From Actinomycetota bacterium (GTDB lineage: Bacteria; Actinomycetota; Actinomycetes; Nanopelagicales; Nanopelagicaceae), in the NCBI GenBank assembly GCA_009704515.1, contig WLDZ01000049.1, positions 1 to 6,837 on the forward strand: a stretch of 6,837 nucleotides of DNA, read 5' to 3'. Each line of letters starts with the position of its first letter. The first letter of the stretch is position 1. Position numbers and translations under genes: made by a program. Below are positions 1 to 6,021 of this stretch, piece by piece. The notes beneath the pieces were generated by a model that did no database searches, was not told the DNA's origin, and worked only from the letters and a program-made list of their open reading frames with translations.

Positions 1-535
1 CAAAACCACCCTGTGTGAATGCGCGAACTAGATTGAGAGTTGAGGCAGAGGTGTTGTAAACCTTTACCAATCTCTGTGGATCTGGAATACGAGATTCAGG
101 TGTGAAGTCGATTCCGTTCACTGCATCACCACGATAAGCCGGCAGTGTCACATCTCCACGTGTCTCTGTATCACTCGAGCGTGGCTTAGCGAATTGACCC
201 GCCATGCGACCAACCTTGATGACAGGAAGCGATGATGAATATTGCAAAACTGCAGCCATCTGCAAAATAGTTTTGATGCGGTTGCGAATAGAATCAGCAG
301 TTGCTGATTCAAAAGTTTCTGCGCAATCTCCACCTTGCAACCAGAATGCTCTTCCTGCTGCAGCATCTGCAATACGTGCCTTTAAGTTGTCACATTCACC
401 AGCAAAAACCAGCGGTGGCAAAGCCTTGAGCTCTGCTACTGCTGCTGCCAATGGCGCACCTTGAGGACCACCAGGCCAGTTGGGTTGTTGTGCCGCAACT
501 AAGGTGGAATCAAAGAGCGTATCGATTGATGTCAT
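1..535 (-). CDS. aroG: 3-deoxy-7-phosphoheptulonate synthase, class II (DAHP synthase), N-terminal part
   Basis: Catalyses the first shikimate-pathway step in the cytoplasm: PEP plus erythrose-4-phosphate gives DAHP, leading to aromatic amino acids. The 178 complete codons here are only the N-terminal portion (whole enzymes are about 450 residues); the gene continues beyond position 1. Class II hallmarks are visible: GGDCAETF at residues 68-75, where Cys71 matches the metal-ligand Cys87 of M. tuberculosis AroG; KVGRMAGQFAKPRSSD at 107-122, where Arg110 matches Arg126 of that enzyme; then LPAYRGD, IPDPQRL and TLNLVRAF. The ATG at 535 is the first possible start because an in-frame TAG lies 12 bases before it. 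There is no convincing Shine-Dalgarno; a TANNNT hexamer sits 6 bases upstream. The N-terminus lacks about 20 residues present in the M. tuberculosis enzyme. It lies 53 bases downstream of pfkA on the same strand. Family call is very secure; the gene symbol follows mycobacterial usage. Confidence 0.95.
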   Translation of the reverse strand, partial: MTSIDTLFDSTLVAAQQPNWPGGPQGAPLAAAVAELKALPPLVFAGECDNLKARIADAAAGRAFWLQGGDCAETFESATADSIRNRIKTILQMAAVLQYSSSLPVIKVGRMAGQFAKPRSSDTETRGDVTLPAYRGDAVNGIDFTPESRIPDPQRLVKVYNTSASTLNLVRAFTQGGF

Positions 536-541
536 GTGATT

Positions 542-547
542 AGCCTA
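542..547 (-). promoter_or_regulatory. candidate -10 hexamer (TAGGCT) for a leaderless DAHP synthase mRNA
   Basis: On the minus strand TAGGCT matches the actinobacterial TANNNT -10 pattern and is separated from the ATG at 535 by exactly six bases (AATCAC). A transcript starting about 7 bases after the hexamer would begin at the start codon itself. No recognisable -35 lies 17-18 bases further upstream. The same spacing is seen before glgC and glgA. Inference from pattern only. Confidence 0.45.
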
Positions 548-588
548 AAAGATAGTAGGGATATGGTGACGGGTAATTAGCTAGAGCC

Positions 589-1614
589 TTATCCGAAGAA
601 AGCGGTGATCTCTTCGTAGCGCTCGTAAGGAACCGTCTTTAAGACATCAGTTGCTGATGCCAACGGGACGTGAGCAATCGTTGTTCCGTGAAGGGCCATC
701 ATTGTTCCCCAGTCACCTTGGTGAGCTGCAGTGATTGCCTCGAGCCCAAAGCGTGATGAGAGAACACGGTCGAAAGCCGTTGGTGTTCCACCGCGCTGGA
801 TATGGCCAAGAACGGTGCAACGGGTTTCGTAACCGGTCTTGCTCTCAATCTCTTGTGCCAACCACTCGCCAATACCCGAAAGTTTGACGTGTCCGAAAGC
901 ATCGAGCTCTTGATCTTTAACGATCATGTCGCCGTCTTGTGGGATGGCACCTTCTGCAATAACGATAATTGGCGCAGTTCCTGTGGCGAAACGCGACTTC
1001 ACATATTCACAGACCTTATCAACAGAGAACTTAACTTCTGGAATCAAGATGCAAGCTGCATCTCCTGATATTCCTGAGTGAAGGGCAATCCAACCAGCAT
1101 GGCGCCCCATGACCTCAACGATAAGTGGGCGGTGGTGAGATTCAGCTGTTGTGTGAAGACGATCAATTGCCTCCATCGAGATGTTAACTGCTGTATCAAA
1201 ACCAAATGTGTAATCAGTATTGCTGAGATCGTTATCAATTGTCTTTGGCACGCCAATTACTTTGACACCAAGTGCGTGTAGCTTTGTTGCAACGCCGAGA
1301 GTATCTTCGCCACCAATTGCAATAAGGGCATCGACACCAGCAGCTTCTAGATTGGCTTTAATGCGCTCTACTCCACCATCGATTTTAAATGGGTTGGTGC
1401 GAGATGAACCAAGAATTGTTCCGCCCTTAGCCAGAATTGGCTTTACTGTGGCGAGATCCAAAGGCATAGTCAGTCCCTCTAGTGGACCTTTCCAACCATC
1501 ACGGAATCCAACGAACTCGTATCCGTACTCTTTAATTCCCTTTGTTACAACGCCACGAATAACACCATTGAGACCTGGGCAATCGCCGCCACCTGTGAGA
1601 ACACCAAAACGCAT
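589..1614 (-). CDS. pfkA: 6-phosphofructokinase, mixed-substrate family, probably PPi-dependent
   Basis: Phosphorylates fructose-6-phosphate to fructose-1,6-bisphosphate in the cytoplasm, at the entry to lower glycolysis. The 341-residue length is normal for the actinobacterial group. Visible motifs: LTGGGDCPGLNGVIRG at residues 6-21 (nucleotide or PPi binding), IGGEDTL at 100-106, PKTIDND at 123-129 with catalytic Asp127, MGRHAGW at 169-175 and LGHIQRGGTP at 269-278 (sugar-phosphate binding). Asp104 and Lys124 occupy the two sites that are glycine in classical ATP enzymes (GGDGS, PGTIDND). Asp104 together with Lys124 is the pattern of PPi-dependent enzymes such as that of Amycolatopsis methanolica, so PPi is the predicted phosphoryl donor and the reaction would be reversible. 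The ATG at 1614 follows a minus-strand GGAG at 1622-1625 with a 7-base spacer. It sits between glgC (upstream, 117-base gap) and DAHP synthase (downstream, 53-base gap). Family call is secure; donor choice is inferred from two residues. Confidence 0.95.
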   Translation of the reverse strand: MRFGVLTGGGDCPGLNGVIRGVVTKGIKEYGYEFVGFRDGWKGPLEGLTMPLDLATVKPILAKGGTILGSSRTNPFKIDGGVERIKANLEAAGVDALIAIGGEDTLGVATKLHALGVKVIGVPKTIDNDLSNTDYTFGFDTAVNISMEAIDRLHTTAESHHRPLIVEVMGRHAGWIALHSGISGDAACILIPEVKFSVDKVCEYVKSRFATGTAPIIVIAEGAIPQDGDMIVKDQELDAFGHVKLSGIGEWLAQEIESKTGYETRCTVLGHIQRGGTPTAFDRVLSSRFGLEAITAAHQGDWGTMMALHGTTIAHVPLASATDVLKTVPYERYEEITAFFG

Positions 1615-1635
1615 CTTAAAACTCCAAAGTTAAGC

Positions 1636-1649
1636 GCCTATTTATAGGC
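1636..1649. repeat. inverted repeat upstream of pfkA (GCCTAT-TT-ATAGGC)
   Basis: Six base pairs of perfect dyad symmetry flank a 2-base centre. It lies 21 bases upstream of the pfkA ATG, so it would be in the leader if transcription starts farther out. It could be an operator half or a small RNA hairpin with a 5-pair stem and 4-base loop. It has no U-tract and is not a convincing terminator. Confidence 0.4.
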
Positions 1650-1655
1650 AAGAAG

Positions 1656-1667
1656 GTCAACGTTGAC
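1656..1667. promoter_or_regulatory. perfect 12-bp palindrome GTCAACGTTGAC, candidate operator of pfkA
   Basis: A perfect palindrome centred on CpG lies 41-52 bases upstream of the pfkA start, with a second dyad only 6 bases away. An AACGTT core with central CG resembles operators of LacI-family sugar regulators, which is family knowledge. That this site is bound by such a regulator is inference; no regulator gene is in the window. Confidence 0.4.
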
Positions 1668-1674
1668 AGGCCTA

Positions 1675-1680
1675 ATTCTA
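1675..1680 (-). promoter_or_regulatory. candidate -10 hexamer (TAGAAT) for pfkA
   Basis: Minus-strand TAGAAT differs from the TATAAT consensus at one position. Transcription would begin near 1668, giving a leader of about 54 bases and placing the palindrome at 1656-1667 directly after the start site, a position suited to repression. No good -35 is visible 16-18 bases upstream, so this is tentative. Read-through from glgC is the alternative. Confidence 0.3.
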
Positions 1681-1731
1681 ACCCGCTTCTACCAAAGATT
1701 TACCCCACATCGCCAGCGTAATTGGCTCAAA

Positions 1732-2955
1732 CTAGGCGGTAACTCGTACGCCTTTGCCTACAACAACGATTCCAGAATCTGTCACAGTGAATCTCTGGCG
1801 ATCTCGCTCGAGGTCAACACCAATCTGTGCGCCTGGCTCAACGACAACACCTTTATCCAAGATTGCTTTTCGGATTACAGCGCCATCCCCAATTTTCACT
1901 TCAGGCATTAACACTGAGCTATCAACGAAAGCCCCAGCCCCAATATGGACATCATAAGAAGCTACTGTGCGATTCAGGTGACCTCCAGCAACGATGGAAC
2001 CTGCGCCGACAATTGAATCTTGGGCAATTCCGTTGGCGCTAAATTTCGCAGGCGGCATTGATGGAGGATTGGTAAGGAGTGGCCATTCACGATTGTAAAG
2101 ATTAAAGATTGGATGGATAGAAACTAAATCCATATGGGCATCGTAATAAGCATCTATTGAACCCACATCGCGCCAATAACCTTTATCACGATCAGTCTCT
2201 CCAGGAACAATGTTATCCGCAAAGTCATAGACCTTGGCTTGTCCCGCAGCAGTCAGCGCAGGAATGATATTTCCGCCAATGTCATGACGGGATTCTAGAT
2301 CTTCAGAATCAAGGATGAGCGCATCTTCCATAACATCACGCTTGAAGATGTAATTTCCCATTGATACGAGTGCAAGATCAGGATGACCTGGCATTGCTGG
2401 CGGATCAGATGGTTTCTCATGAAATTGCTTAATAGTGATTCCATCTTCAGCGAGTTCAATCACACCAAAGTCATGGGCCTCAGAGCGAAGCATGCGAATC
2501 GCTGCGACAGTCACGCCTGCGCCACTCTTTTCGTGTTGCTCAAACATTTGACTTGGATCCATGCGATAGACGTGGTCAGCACCGAAAACAAGTATGTGAT
2601 CAGGATCCTCATCAGCGATCAAATTAAAATTCTGCAAAATTGCATCAGCAGAACCGGTATACCAACGAGGGCCTAGGCGTTGTTGAGCAGGAACCGGAGT
2701 AATGTAATTGCCGAGCAAAGTAGACATGCGCCACGTTGTTGTGATGTGACGGTCGAGTGAGTGAGATTTATATTGGGTCAAAACCGCAATTTTTCGCATT
2801 CCTGCATTCACAAGATTAGAGAGCACAAAATCAATAAGACGATATGAGCCACCGAATGGCACTGCTGGTTTTGCACGATCTGCAGTAAGCGGCATTAAAC
2901 GCTTTCCTTCACCGCCCGCAAGGACGATTCCAAGAACTTTATCGAAGCGCGCCAT
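1732..2955 (-). CDS. glgC: glucose-1-phosphate adenylyltransferase (ADP-glucose pyrophosphorylase)
   Basis: Makes ADP-glucose and PPi from ATP and glucose-1-phosphate, the committed step of bacterial alpha-glucan synthesis, in the cytoplasm. At 407 residues it is full length. The N-terminal nucleotidyltransferase domain shows [11 protein letters not shown] at residues 14-24, [10 protein letters not shown] at 27-36, TGSADAI at 100-106, FGADHVY at 124-130 with the metal-binding Asp127, FHEKP at 178-182 (glucose-1-phosphate site, Lys181), HDIGGNIIP at 224-232 and YWRDVGS at 260-266. The C-terminal third has the hexapeptide-rich left-handed beta-helix character (repeated I/V-G-x-G-A-x-I and V-x-I-G-x-G patterns). 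The ATG at 2955 is directly followed by the conserved [11 protein letters not shown] start of the family. No Shine-Dalgarno is seen; TAGCCT lies exactly 6 bases upstream. It is divergent from glgA, and its PPi product could feed the downstream pfkA enzyme. Confidence 0.97.
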   Translation of the reverse strand: MARFDKVLGIVLAGGEGKRLMPLTADRAKPAVPFGGSYRLIDFVLSNLVNAGMRKIAVLTQYKSHSLDRHITTTWRMSTLLGNYITPVPAQQRLGPRWYTGSADAILQNFNLIADEDPDHILVFGADHVYRMDPSQMFEQHEKSGAGVTVAAIRMLRSEAHDFGVIELAEDGITIKQFHEKPSDPPAMPGHPDLALVSMGNYIFKRDVMEDALILDSEDLESRHDIGGNIIPALTAAGQAKVYDFADNIVPGETDRDKGYWRDVGSIDAYYDAHMDLVSIHPIFNLYNREWPLLTNPPSMPPAKFSANGIAQDSIVGAGSIVAGGHLNRTVASYDVHIGAGAFVDSSVLMPEVKIGDGAVIRKAILDKGVVVEPGAQIGVDLERDRQRFTVTDSGIVVVGKGVRVTA

Positions 2956-2961
2956 GGGGTA

Positions 2962-2967
2962 AGGCTA
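2962..2967 (-). promoter_or_regulatory. candidate -10 hexamer (TAGCCT) for a leaderless glgC mRNA
   Basis: On the minus strand TAGCCT fits TANNNT and is followed by exactly six bases (TACCCC) and then the glgC ATG. No Shine-Dalgarno-like sequence lies at normal distance. The -35 region is not recognisable. It mirrors the arrangement on the glgA side of the same 57-base region. Confidence 0.5.
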
Positions 2968-3000
2968 CCCAGCTGAGCACATAGATGCCATAGCCAGGAC

Positions 3001-3006
3001 TATTCT
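3001..3006 (+). promoter_or_regulatory. candidate -10 hexamer (TATTCT) for a leaderless glgA mRNA
   Basis: TATTCT fits TANNNT and is followed by exactly six bases (TTCCCT) and then the GTG at 3013, so the transcript would start at or beside the start codon. The nearest AGGA (2996-2999) is 13 bases away, too far for a normal Shine-Dalgarno. A second TANNNT (TAATCT, 3018-3023) lies 7 bases before an in-frame GTG at 3031, so the exact start remains ambiguous. Confidence 0.45.
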
Positions 3007-3012
3007 TTCCCT

Positions 3013-4236
3013 GTGAGTAATCTAGATTCCGTGAACAATGCAGAGTCGATTCGCGTTGGAATCGTTACGAAAGAATGGCCACCTGCAGTTTATGGCGGTG
3101 CTGGAGTTCATGTAGTCCAACTCACTGAAGCCCTTCGCACTTCTAGTAATGTTACGCTAAATGTCACAGTAGATGTTCATTGTTTCGGAGGTGCGCGCAC
3201 CGATGGAGCTTTCGGTTATGAGACTCCTGTCGAATTCAAAGATGCAAACCCAGCTATTGCCGCCCTTGCTACTGATTTAGCTATTGCAGATCAGCTCTCT
3301 TCTGTCGACCTAGTACATTCGCATACTTGGTATGCAAATATGGCGGGCCATACTGCATCACTTTTGCATGGAATCCCCCACATTGTGAGCGCTCATTCAT
3401 TGGAACCTTTACGTCCATGGAAAGCAGAGCAGCTTGGTGGTGGATATCAGATTTCATCGTGGGCGGAAAAAACTGCCTACGAAGGCGCTGCTGCTGTAAT
3501 TGCTGTCAGCGACGGTATGCGTGCAGATGTCCTTAAGGCTTATCCAAATATCGAACCTTCCAAAGTTGTCACAATTCGAAATGGAGTCGATACCGAAAAA
3601 TTCACTCCAAACACTGATACTGCCGTTCTGAAAGAGTTTGGCATTACCGGTCGATATGCAATCTTTGTCGGACGTATTACGCGACAGAAAGGGTTGGCCC
3701 ACCTTTTACGAGCGTGGCGCCACGTGCCAGAAGATATTGGATTGGTGCTTGCTGCAGGCAGTCCTGACGAACCAGGGATTGGTGCAGAAGTTGCAGAACT
3801 TATTGCAGAACTTCAAAAAACACGCAAAAACATCTGGTGGATAAAAGAGATGCTCCCCCACGAGAAATTAACTGCAGCACTAACAAATGCTGATCTTTTC
3901 TTATGTCCTTCTGTTTACGAACCACTCGGAATCGTAAATTTAGAGGCGATGGCTTGTCAGACCGCGGTCCTTGCATCTCGTGTAGGTGGAATTCCTGAAG
4001 TTGTCGATCATGGCGTCACCGGTGAGCTCGTTGATTACAATGAGGGTGATATTTCAGGCTTTGAAGAATCATTGGCATCATCAATAACCCGATTAATGTC
4101 TCAACCTGAGCTCTTAATTCAATACGGTATCGCTGGGCGAGGGCGAGCAATTGCTGAGTTTGGCTGGGAAGCAGTTGCAGCGCGTACAATTGAACTCTAT
4201 CGATTTGTAATTCAATCATTTGTGAAGCAGCGCTAG
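3013..4236 (+). CDS. glgA: GT4-family glycogen synthase / alpha-maltose-1-phosphate synthase
   Basis: Transfers glucose from ADP-glucose either to a growing alpha-1,4-glucan or, as in the M. tuberculosis homologue (Rv1212c, GlgM), to glucose-1-phosphate to make maltose-1-phosphate. The 407-residue size and GT-B layout match the actinobacterial 'Corynebacterium family' rather than the longer GT5 GlgA. Motifs: KEWPPAVYGGAGVHV at residues 20-34 (donor-binding glycine loop), HSHTWYANMAG, SAHSLEPLRPW, VIAVSDGMR, then VGRITRQKG at 219-227 with the phosphate-contacting Arg221 and Lys226, and the GT4 EX7E pair Glu303/Glu311 in YEPLGIVNLEAM. The GTG at 3013 is taken as start because of the correctly spaced -10-like hexamer; GTG at 3031 (401 residues) is an equally open alternative, and both precede the conserved RVGIVTKEWPP. 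It is divergent from glgC, as in mycobacteria, and heads a likely glgA-eamA-uppP run. No glgE or glgB is visible to decide the product. Confidence 0.92.
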   Translation: MSNLDSVNNAESIRVGIVTKEWPPAVYGGAGVHVVQLTEALRTSSNVTLNVTVDVHCFGGARTDGAFGYETPVEFKDANPAIAALATDLAIADQLSSVDLVHSHTWYANMAGHTASLLHGIPHIVSAHSLEPLRPWKAEQLGGGYQISSWAEKTAYEGAAAVIAVSDGMRADVLKAYPNIEPSKVVTIRNGVDTEKFTPNTDTAVLKEFGITGRYAIFVGRITRQKGLAHLLRAWRHVPEDIGLVLAAGSPDEPGIGAEVAELIAELQKTRKNIWWIKEMLPHEKLTAALTNADLFLCPSVYEPLGIVNLEAMACQTAVLASRVGGIPEVVDHGVTGELVDYNEGDISGFEESLASSITRLMSQPELLIQYGIAGRGRAIAEFGWEAVAARTIELYRFVIQSFVKQR

Positions 4237-4240
4237 CGCT
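4229..4240 (+). repeat. perfect palindrome AGCGCTAGCGCT over the glgA stop codon
   Basis: A 12-bp perfect palindrome spans the glgA TAG and is followed by a pyrimidine run (CTTTCCTT). As RNA it can form only a 4-pair stem with a CUAG loop, so at most it is a weak attenuating hairpin. The next gene has a good Shine-Dalgarno 16-19 bases later, so read-through is likely. Confidence 0.35.
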
Positions 4241-4255
4241 CTTTCCTTAAACATC

Positions 4256-4259
4256 GGAG
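4256..4259 (+). promoter_or_regulatory. Shine-Dalgarno GGAG for the EamA transporter
   Basis: GGAG is followed by a 5-base spacer before the ATG at 4265. It fixes the start and contrasts with the Shine-Dalgarno-less starts of glgA and glgC, supporting translation from a longer mRNA shared with glgA. Confidence 0.6.
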
Positions 4260-4264
4260 ATTTA

Positions 4265-5149
4265 ATGTCGCGTCGCGGCTGGTTGCTCTTCTTCATGACC
4301 GGACTCCTTTGGGGAATTCCATATCTCTTTATTAAGGTAGCTGTTGATCCTGATGGCGGATTCTCTCCAGCAATTGTTGTTTGCTTGCGAACTGCAATCG
4401 GCGCAGCAATCTTGCTTCCGTGGGCGATTCGTCAAAAAACTTTAGGTGATGCTATTCGCGGCATCAGATATGTCGCTCCATATGCAGTGCTTGAAATGAT
4501 TGGACCATGGATATTAATCGGTACCGCTGAACAGAAGATTTCCTCTGGACTCGCTGGCCTACTGGTCGCATCTGTTCCGATTTGGGCCACCATCTTTGCA
4601 TCTCTCAAGGGCGATAAAACTGTCTGGCAACGCAAGCGTTTATTCGGAATAGCAATCGGTTTTGTAGGCCTAGTTTTAGTTGTCGGTATCGAAAGTATCA
4701 AGGGCGGTTCAGATCCGCTATCAATCTTGATGGTGCTGGTTGCTTCTATTGCTTATGCCTACGCCGTTATGTTTGTACAAAGTGGTCTGCCTGGAGTTTC
4801 CGGCGTCGCCATCAATGGCGTGGCAATGCTGATAACAGCTATCTTCTATCTTCCATTTACCGTAGTGCAATGGCCTAGCCACCACATCAATCAATCAGCT
4901 ATCTGGTCTGTTGTAGCACTGGGAATCTTCTCATCCGGTATTGCCTTCGCCATATTCTTTATCCTTGTAGATATTATTGGCGTGGCTCGCGCATCACTAG
5001 TGACTTATCTCAACACTGCATTTGCCGTTGTTTTAGGAGTCATTATTCTGGGCGAACCGATTACAACTGGAATCATTATTGGTCTCCCCCTAGTACTTTT
5101 AGGTTCGTACTTGGCAAGTAGAAAGAGTGAGGCGAAGATAAATGCTTAG
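4265..5149 (+). CDS. EamA/DMT-superfamily inner-membrane transporter
   Basis: A 294-residue polytopic membrane protein with about ten hydrophobic segments arranged as two EamA-type halves (roughly residues 5-137 and 148-287). The first helix (GWLLFFMTGLLWGIPYLF) contains the GxxWG/P pattern common at the start of DMT transporters. The family's typical end, LGEPITTGIIIGLPLVLLG, starts at residue 262 and is followed by a short basic tail, consistent with a cytoplasmic C-terminus. Family members export amino acids, nucleobases, other metabolites or lipid-linked sugars; the sequence does not reveal the substrate. Translation starts after GGAG. It lies 28 bases after glgA, and its last 8 bases overlap the start of uppP, so these two genes are almost certainly co-transcribed and may be translationally coupled. 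Family call is strong, role unknown. Confidence 0.9.
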   Translation: MSRRGWLLFFMTGLLWGIPYLFIKVAVDPDGGFSPAIVVCLRTAIGAAILLPWAIRQKTLGDAIRGIRYVAPYAVLEMIGPWILIGTAEQKISSGLAGLLVASVPIWATIFASLKGDKTVWQRKRLFGIAIGFVGLVLVVGIESIKGGSDPLSILMVLVASIAYAYAVMFVQSGLPGVSGVAINGVAMLITAIFYLPFTVVQWPSHHINQSAIWSVVALGIFSSGIAFAIFFILVDIIGVARASLVTYLNTAFAVVLGVIILGEPITTGIIIGLPLVLLGSYLASRKSEAKINA

Positions 5150-5975
5150 CGCAATCTTTCTTGGCTTAATTCAAGGACTTACAGAGTTCTTGCCAATCTC
5201 ATCCAATGCTCACTTAGCGATAATCGGTCGCTTGATGCCATCAGCTGAAGATCCAGGGGCTGCCTTTGTTGCAATTACTCAAATAGGTACAGAACTCGCT
5301 GTCTTACTTTATTTCCGAAAAGATATTGCAACCATTGTCGGTGCATGGTTTCAATCGCTGAAACCAAATGCACATTTGACTCGCCATCAGCGCAGCGATG
5401 CGAAGTTAGCCTGGCTTATTGCCGTTGGCACTCTTCCAATTGTCATTCTTGGCTATCTCGGACAGGATTACATAGAGAACGAACTACGAAGCCTCTGGGT
5501 AATTGCAGCTACTTTGATTATCTTTGGTTTAATTCTTGGCTTCCTTGACTTTATGGGGCGCAATGAACGCACTTTGGACAATCTCACTGTTGGACATGGA
5601 TTTCTCTATGGGTTTGCGCAAGCGTTAGCGCTTATTCCTGGTGTCTCACGTTCTGGTGCAACAATTGCAATGGGACGCGCCCTCGGATACCGTCGTGAAT
5701 CTGCGCTGCGATACTCATTTCTCTTGGCGGTTCCAGCAGTATTCGGAAGTGGTTTCTATCAGCTCAAGAAAGCAATTGATAACCCAGGTGATGCGGTCTT
5801 CTCATTGCCTCAAACACTTGTCGCGACTTTTGTTGCATTCTTAGTGGGATACGCAGTTATTGCTTGGTTAATGCGTTACATCTCAACCAGATCATTTACG
5901 CCATTTGTCATCTACCGCTTGGTGCTTGGTACTGCACTTCTGATTGCACTTTCAACAGGGGTTATTGCAGCCTAA
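5142..5975 (+). CDS. uppP: undecaprenyl-diphosphate phosphatase (UppP/BacA)
   Basis: Integral membrane enzyme that dephosphorylates undecaprenyl diphosphate to the monophosphate, recycling the lipid carrier of peptidoglycan and other cell-surface polymers; high levels give bacitracin resistance in known members. The 277-residue length is usual. Both family signatures are present: QGLTEFLPISSNAH at residues 11-24, containing the (E/Q)xxxE pair Gln11/Glu15, Ser20-Ser21 and His24, and PGVSRSGAT at 165-173 with Arg169, matching the catalytic arginine region of E. coli BacA. Gln instead of Glu at the first position is common and not a defect. Several further hydrophobic helices follow. The ATG at 5142 is preceded by GAGG at 5129-5132 with a 9-base spacer, inside the end of the eamA reading frame. 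A 60-base gap separates it from the next gene. Very secure call. Confidence 0.97.
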   Translation: MLSAIFLGLIQGLTEFLPISSNAHLAIIGRLMPSAEDPGAAFVAITQIGTELAVLLYFRKDIATIVGAWFQSLKPNAHLTRHQRSDAKLAWLIAVGTLPIVILGYLGQDYIENELRSLWVIAATLIIFGLILGFLDFMGRNERTLDNLTVGHGFLYGFAQALALIPGVSRSGATIAMGRALGYRRESALRYSFLLAVPAVFGSGFYQLKKAIDNPGDAVFSLPQTLVATFVAFLVGYAVIAWLMRYISTRSFTPFVIYRLVLGTALLIALSTGVIAA

Positions 5976-6008
5976 GTTATGGTTGGAACACCGAGGTCTT
6001 GATTCGAT

Positions 6009-6021
6009 CTTGCTTCGCAAG
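6009..6021 (+). other. small hairpin CTTGC-TTC-GCAAG upstream of the partial hydrolase gene
   Basis: A perfect 5-pair stem with a 3-base loop ends 14 bases before the ATG at 6036, directly next to the AAGG ribosome-binding candidate (6023-6026). It has no U-tract, so it is probably not a terminator of uppP. It may affect initiation of the next gene or be chance. The rest of the 60-base gap (5976-6035) shows no clear promoter apart from TAAGGT at 6022-6027. Confidence 0.3.

Noticed and set aside
1220..1633. A 137-codon plus-strand open frame opposite the start of pfkA
   Set aside because: It is exactly antisense to strongly conserved PFK coding sequence, its composition is the Pro/Ser/Arg-rich pattern of a shadow frame, and it matches no family I recognise.
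1636..1665. Minus-strand TTGACC (-35-like) followed by TATAAA (-10-like) as a pfkA promoter
   Set aside because: The two elements are only 8 bases apart, far short of the 16-18 needed; TATAAA is better explained as part of the dyad at 1636-1649.
2963..2995. GGCTA...TAGCC inverted repeat between glgC and glgA as an operator
   Set aside because: Only 5 base pairs of symmetry over a 23-base gap, not extended on either side; expected by chance in a region this size.
4229..4250. Intrinsic terminator after glgA
   Set aside because: The palindrome gives only a 4-pair stem and the downstream run is mixed C/T rather than a U-tract; the close Shine-Dalgarno-led eamA argues for read-through.
5990..6020. 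tRNA-like T-loop (GATTCGATC) after uppP
   Set aside because: The flanking bases do not form the 5-pair T stem and no acceptor, D or anticodon arm can be drawn around it.
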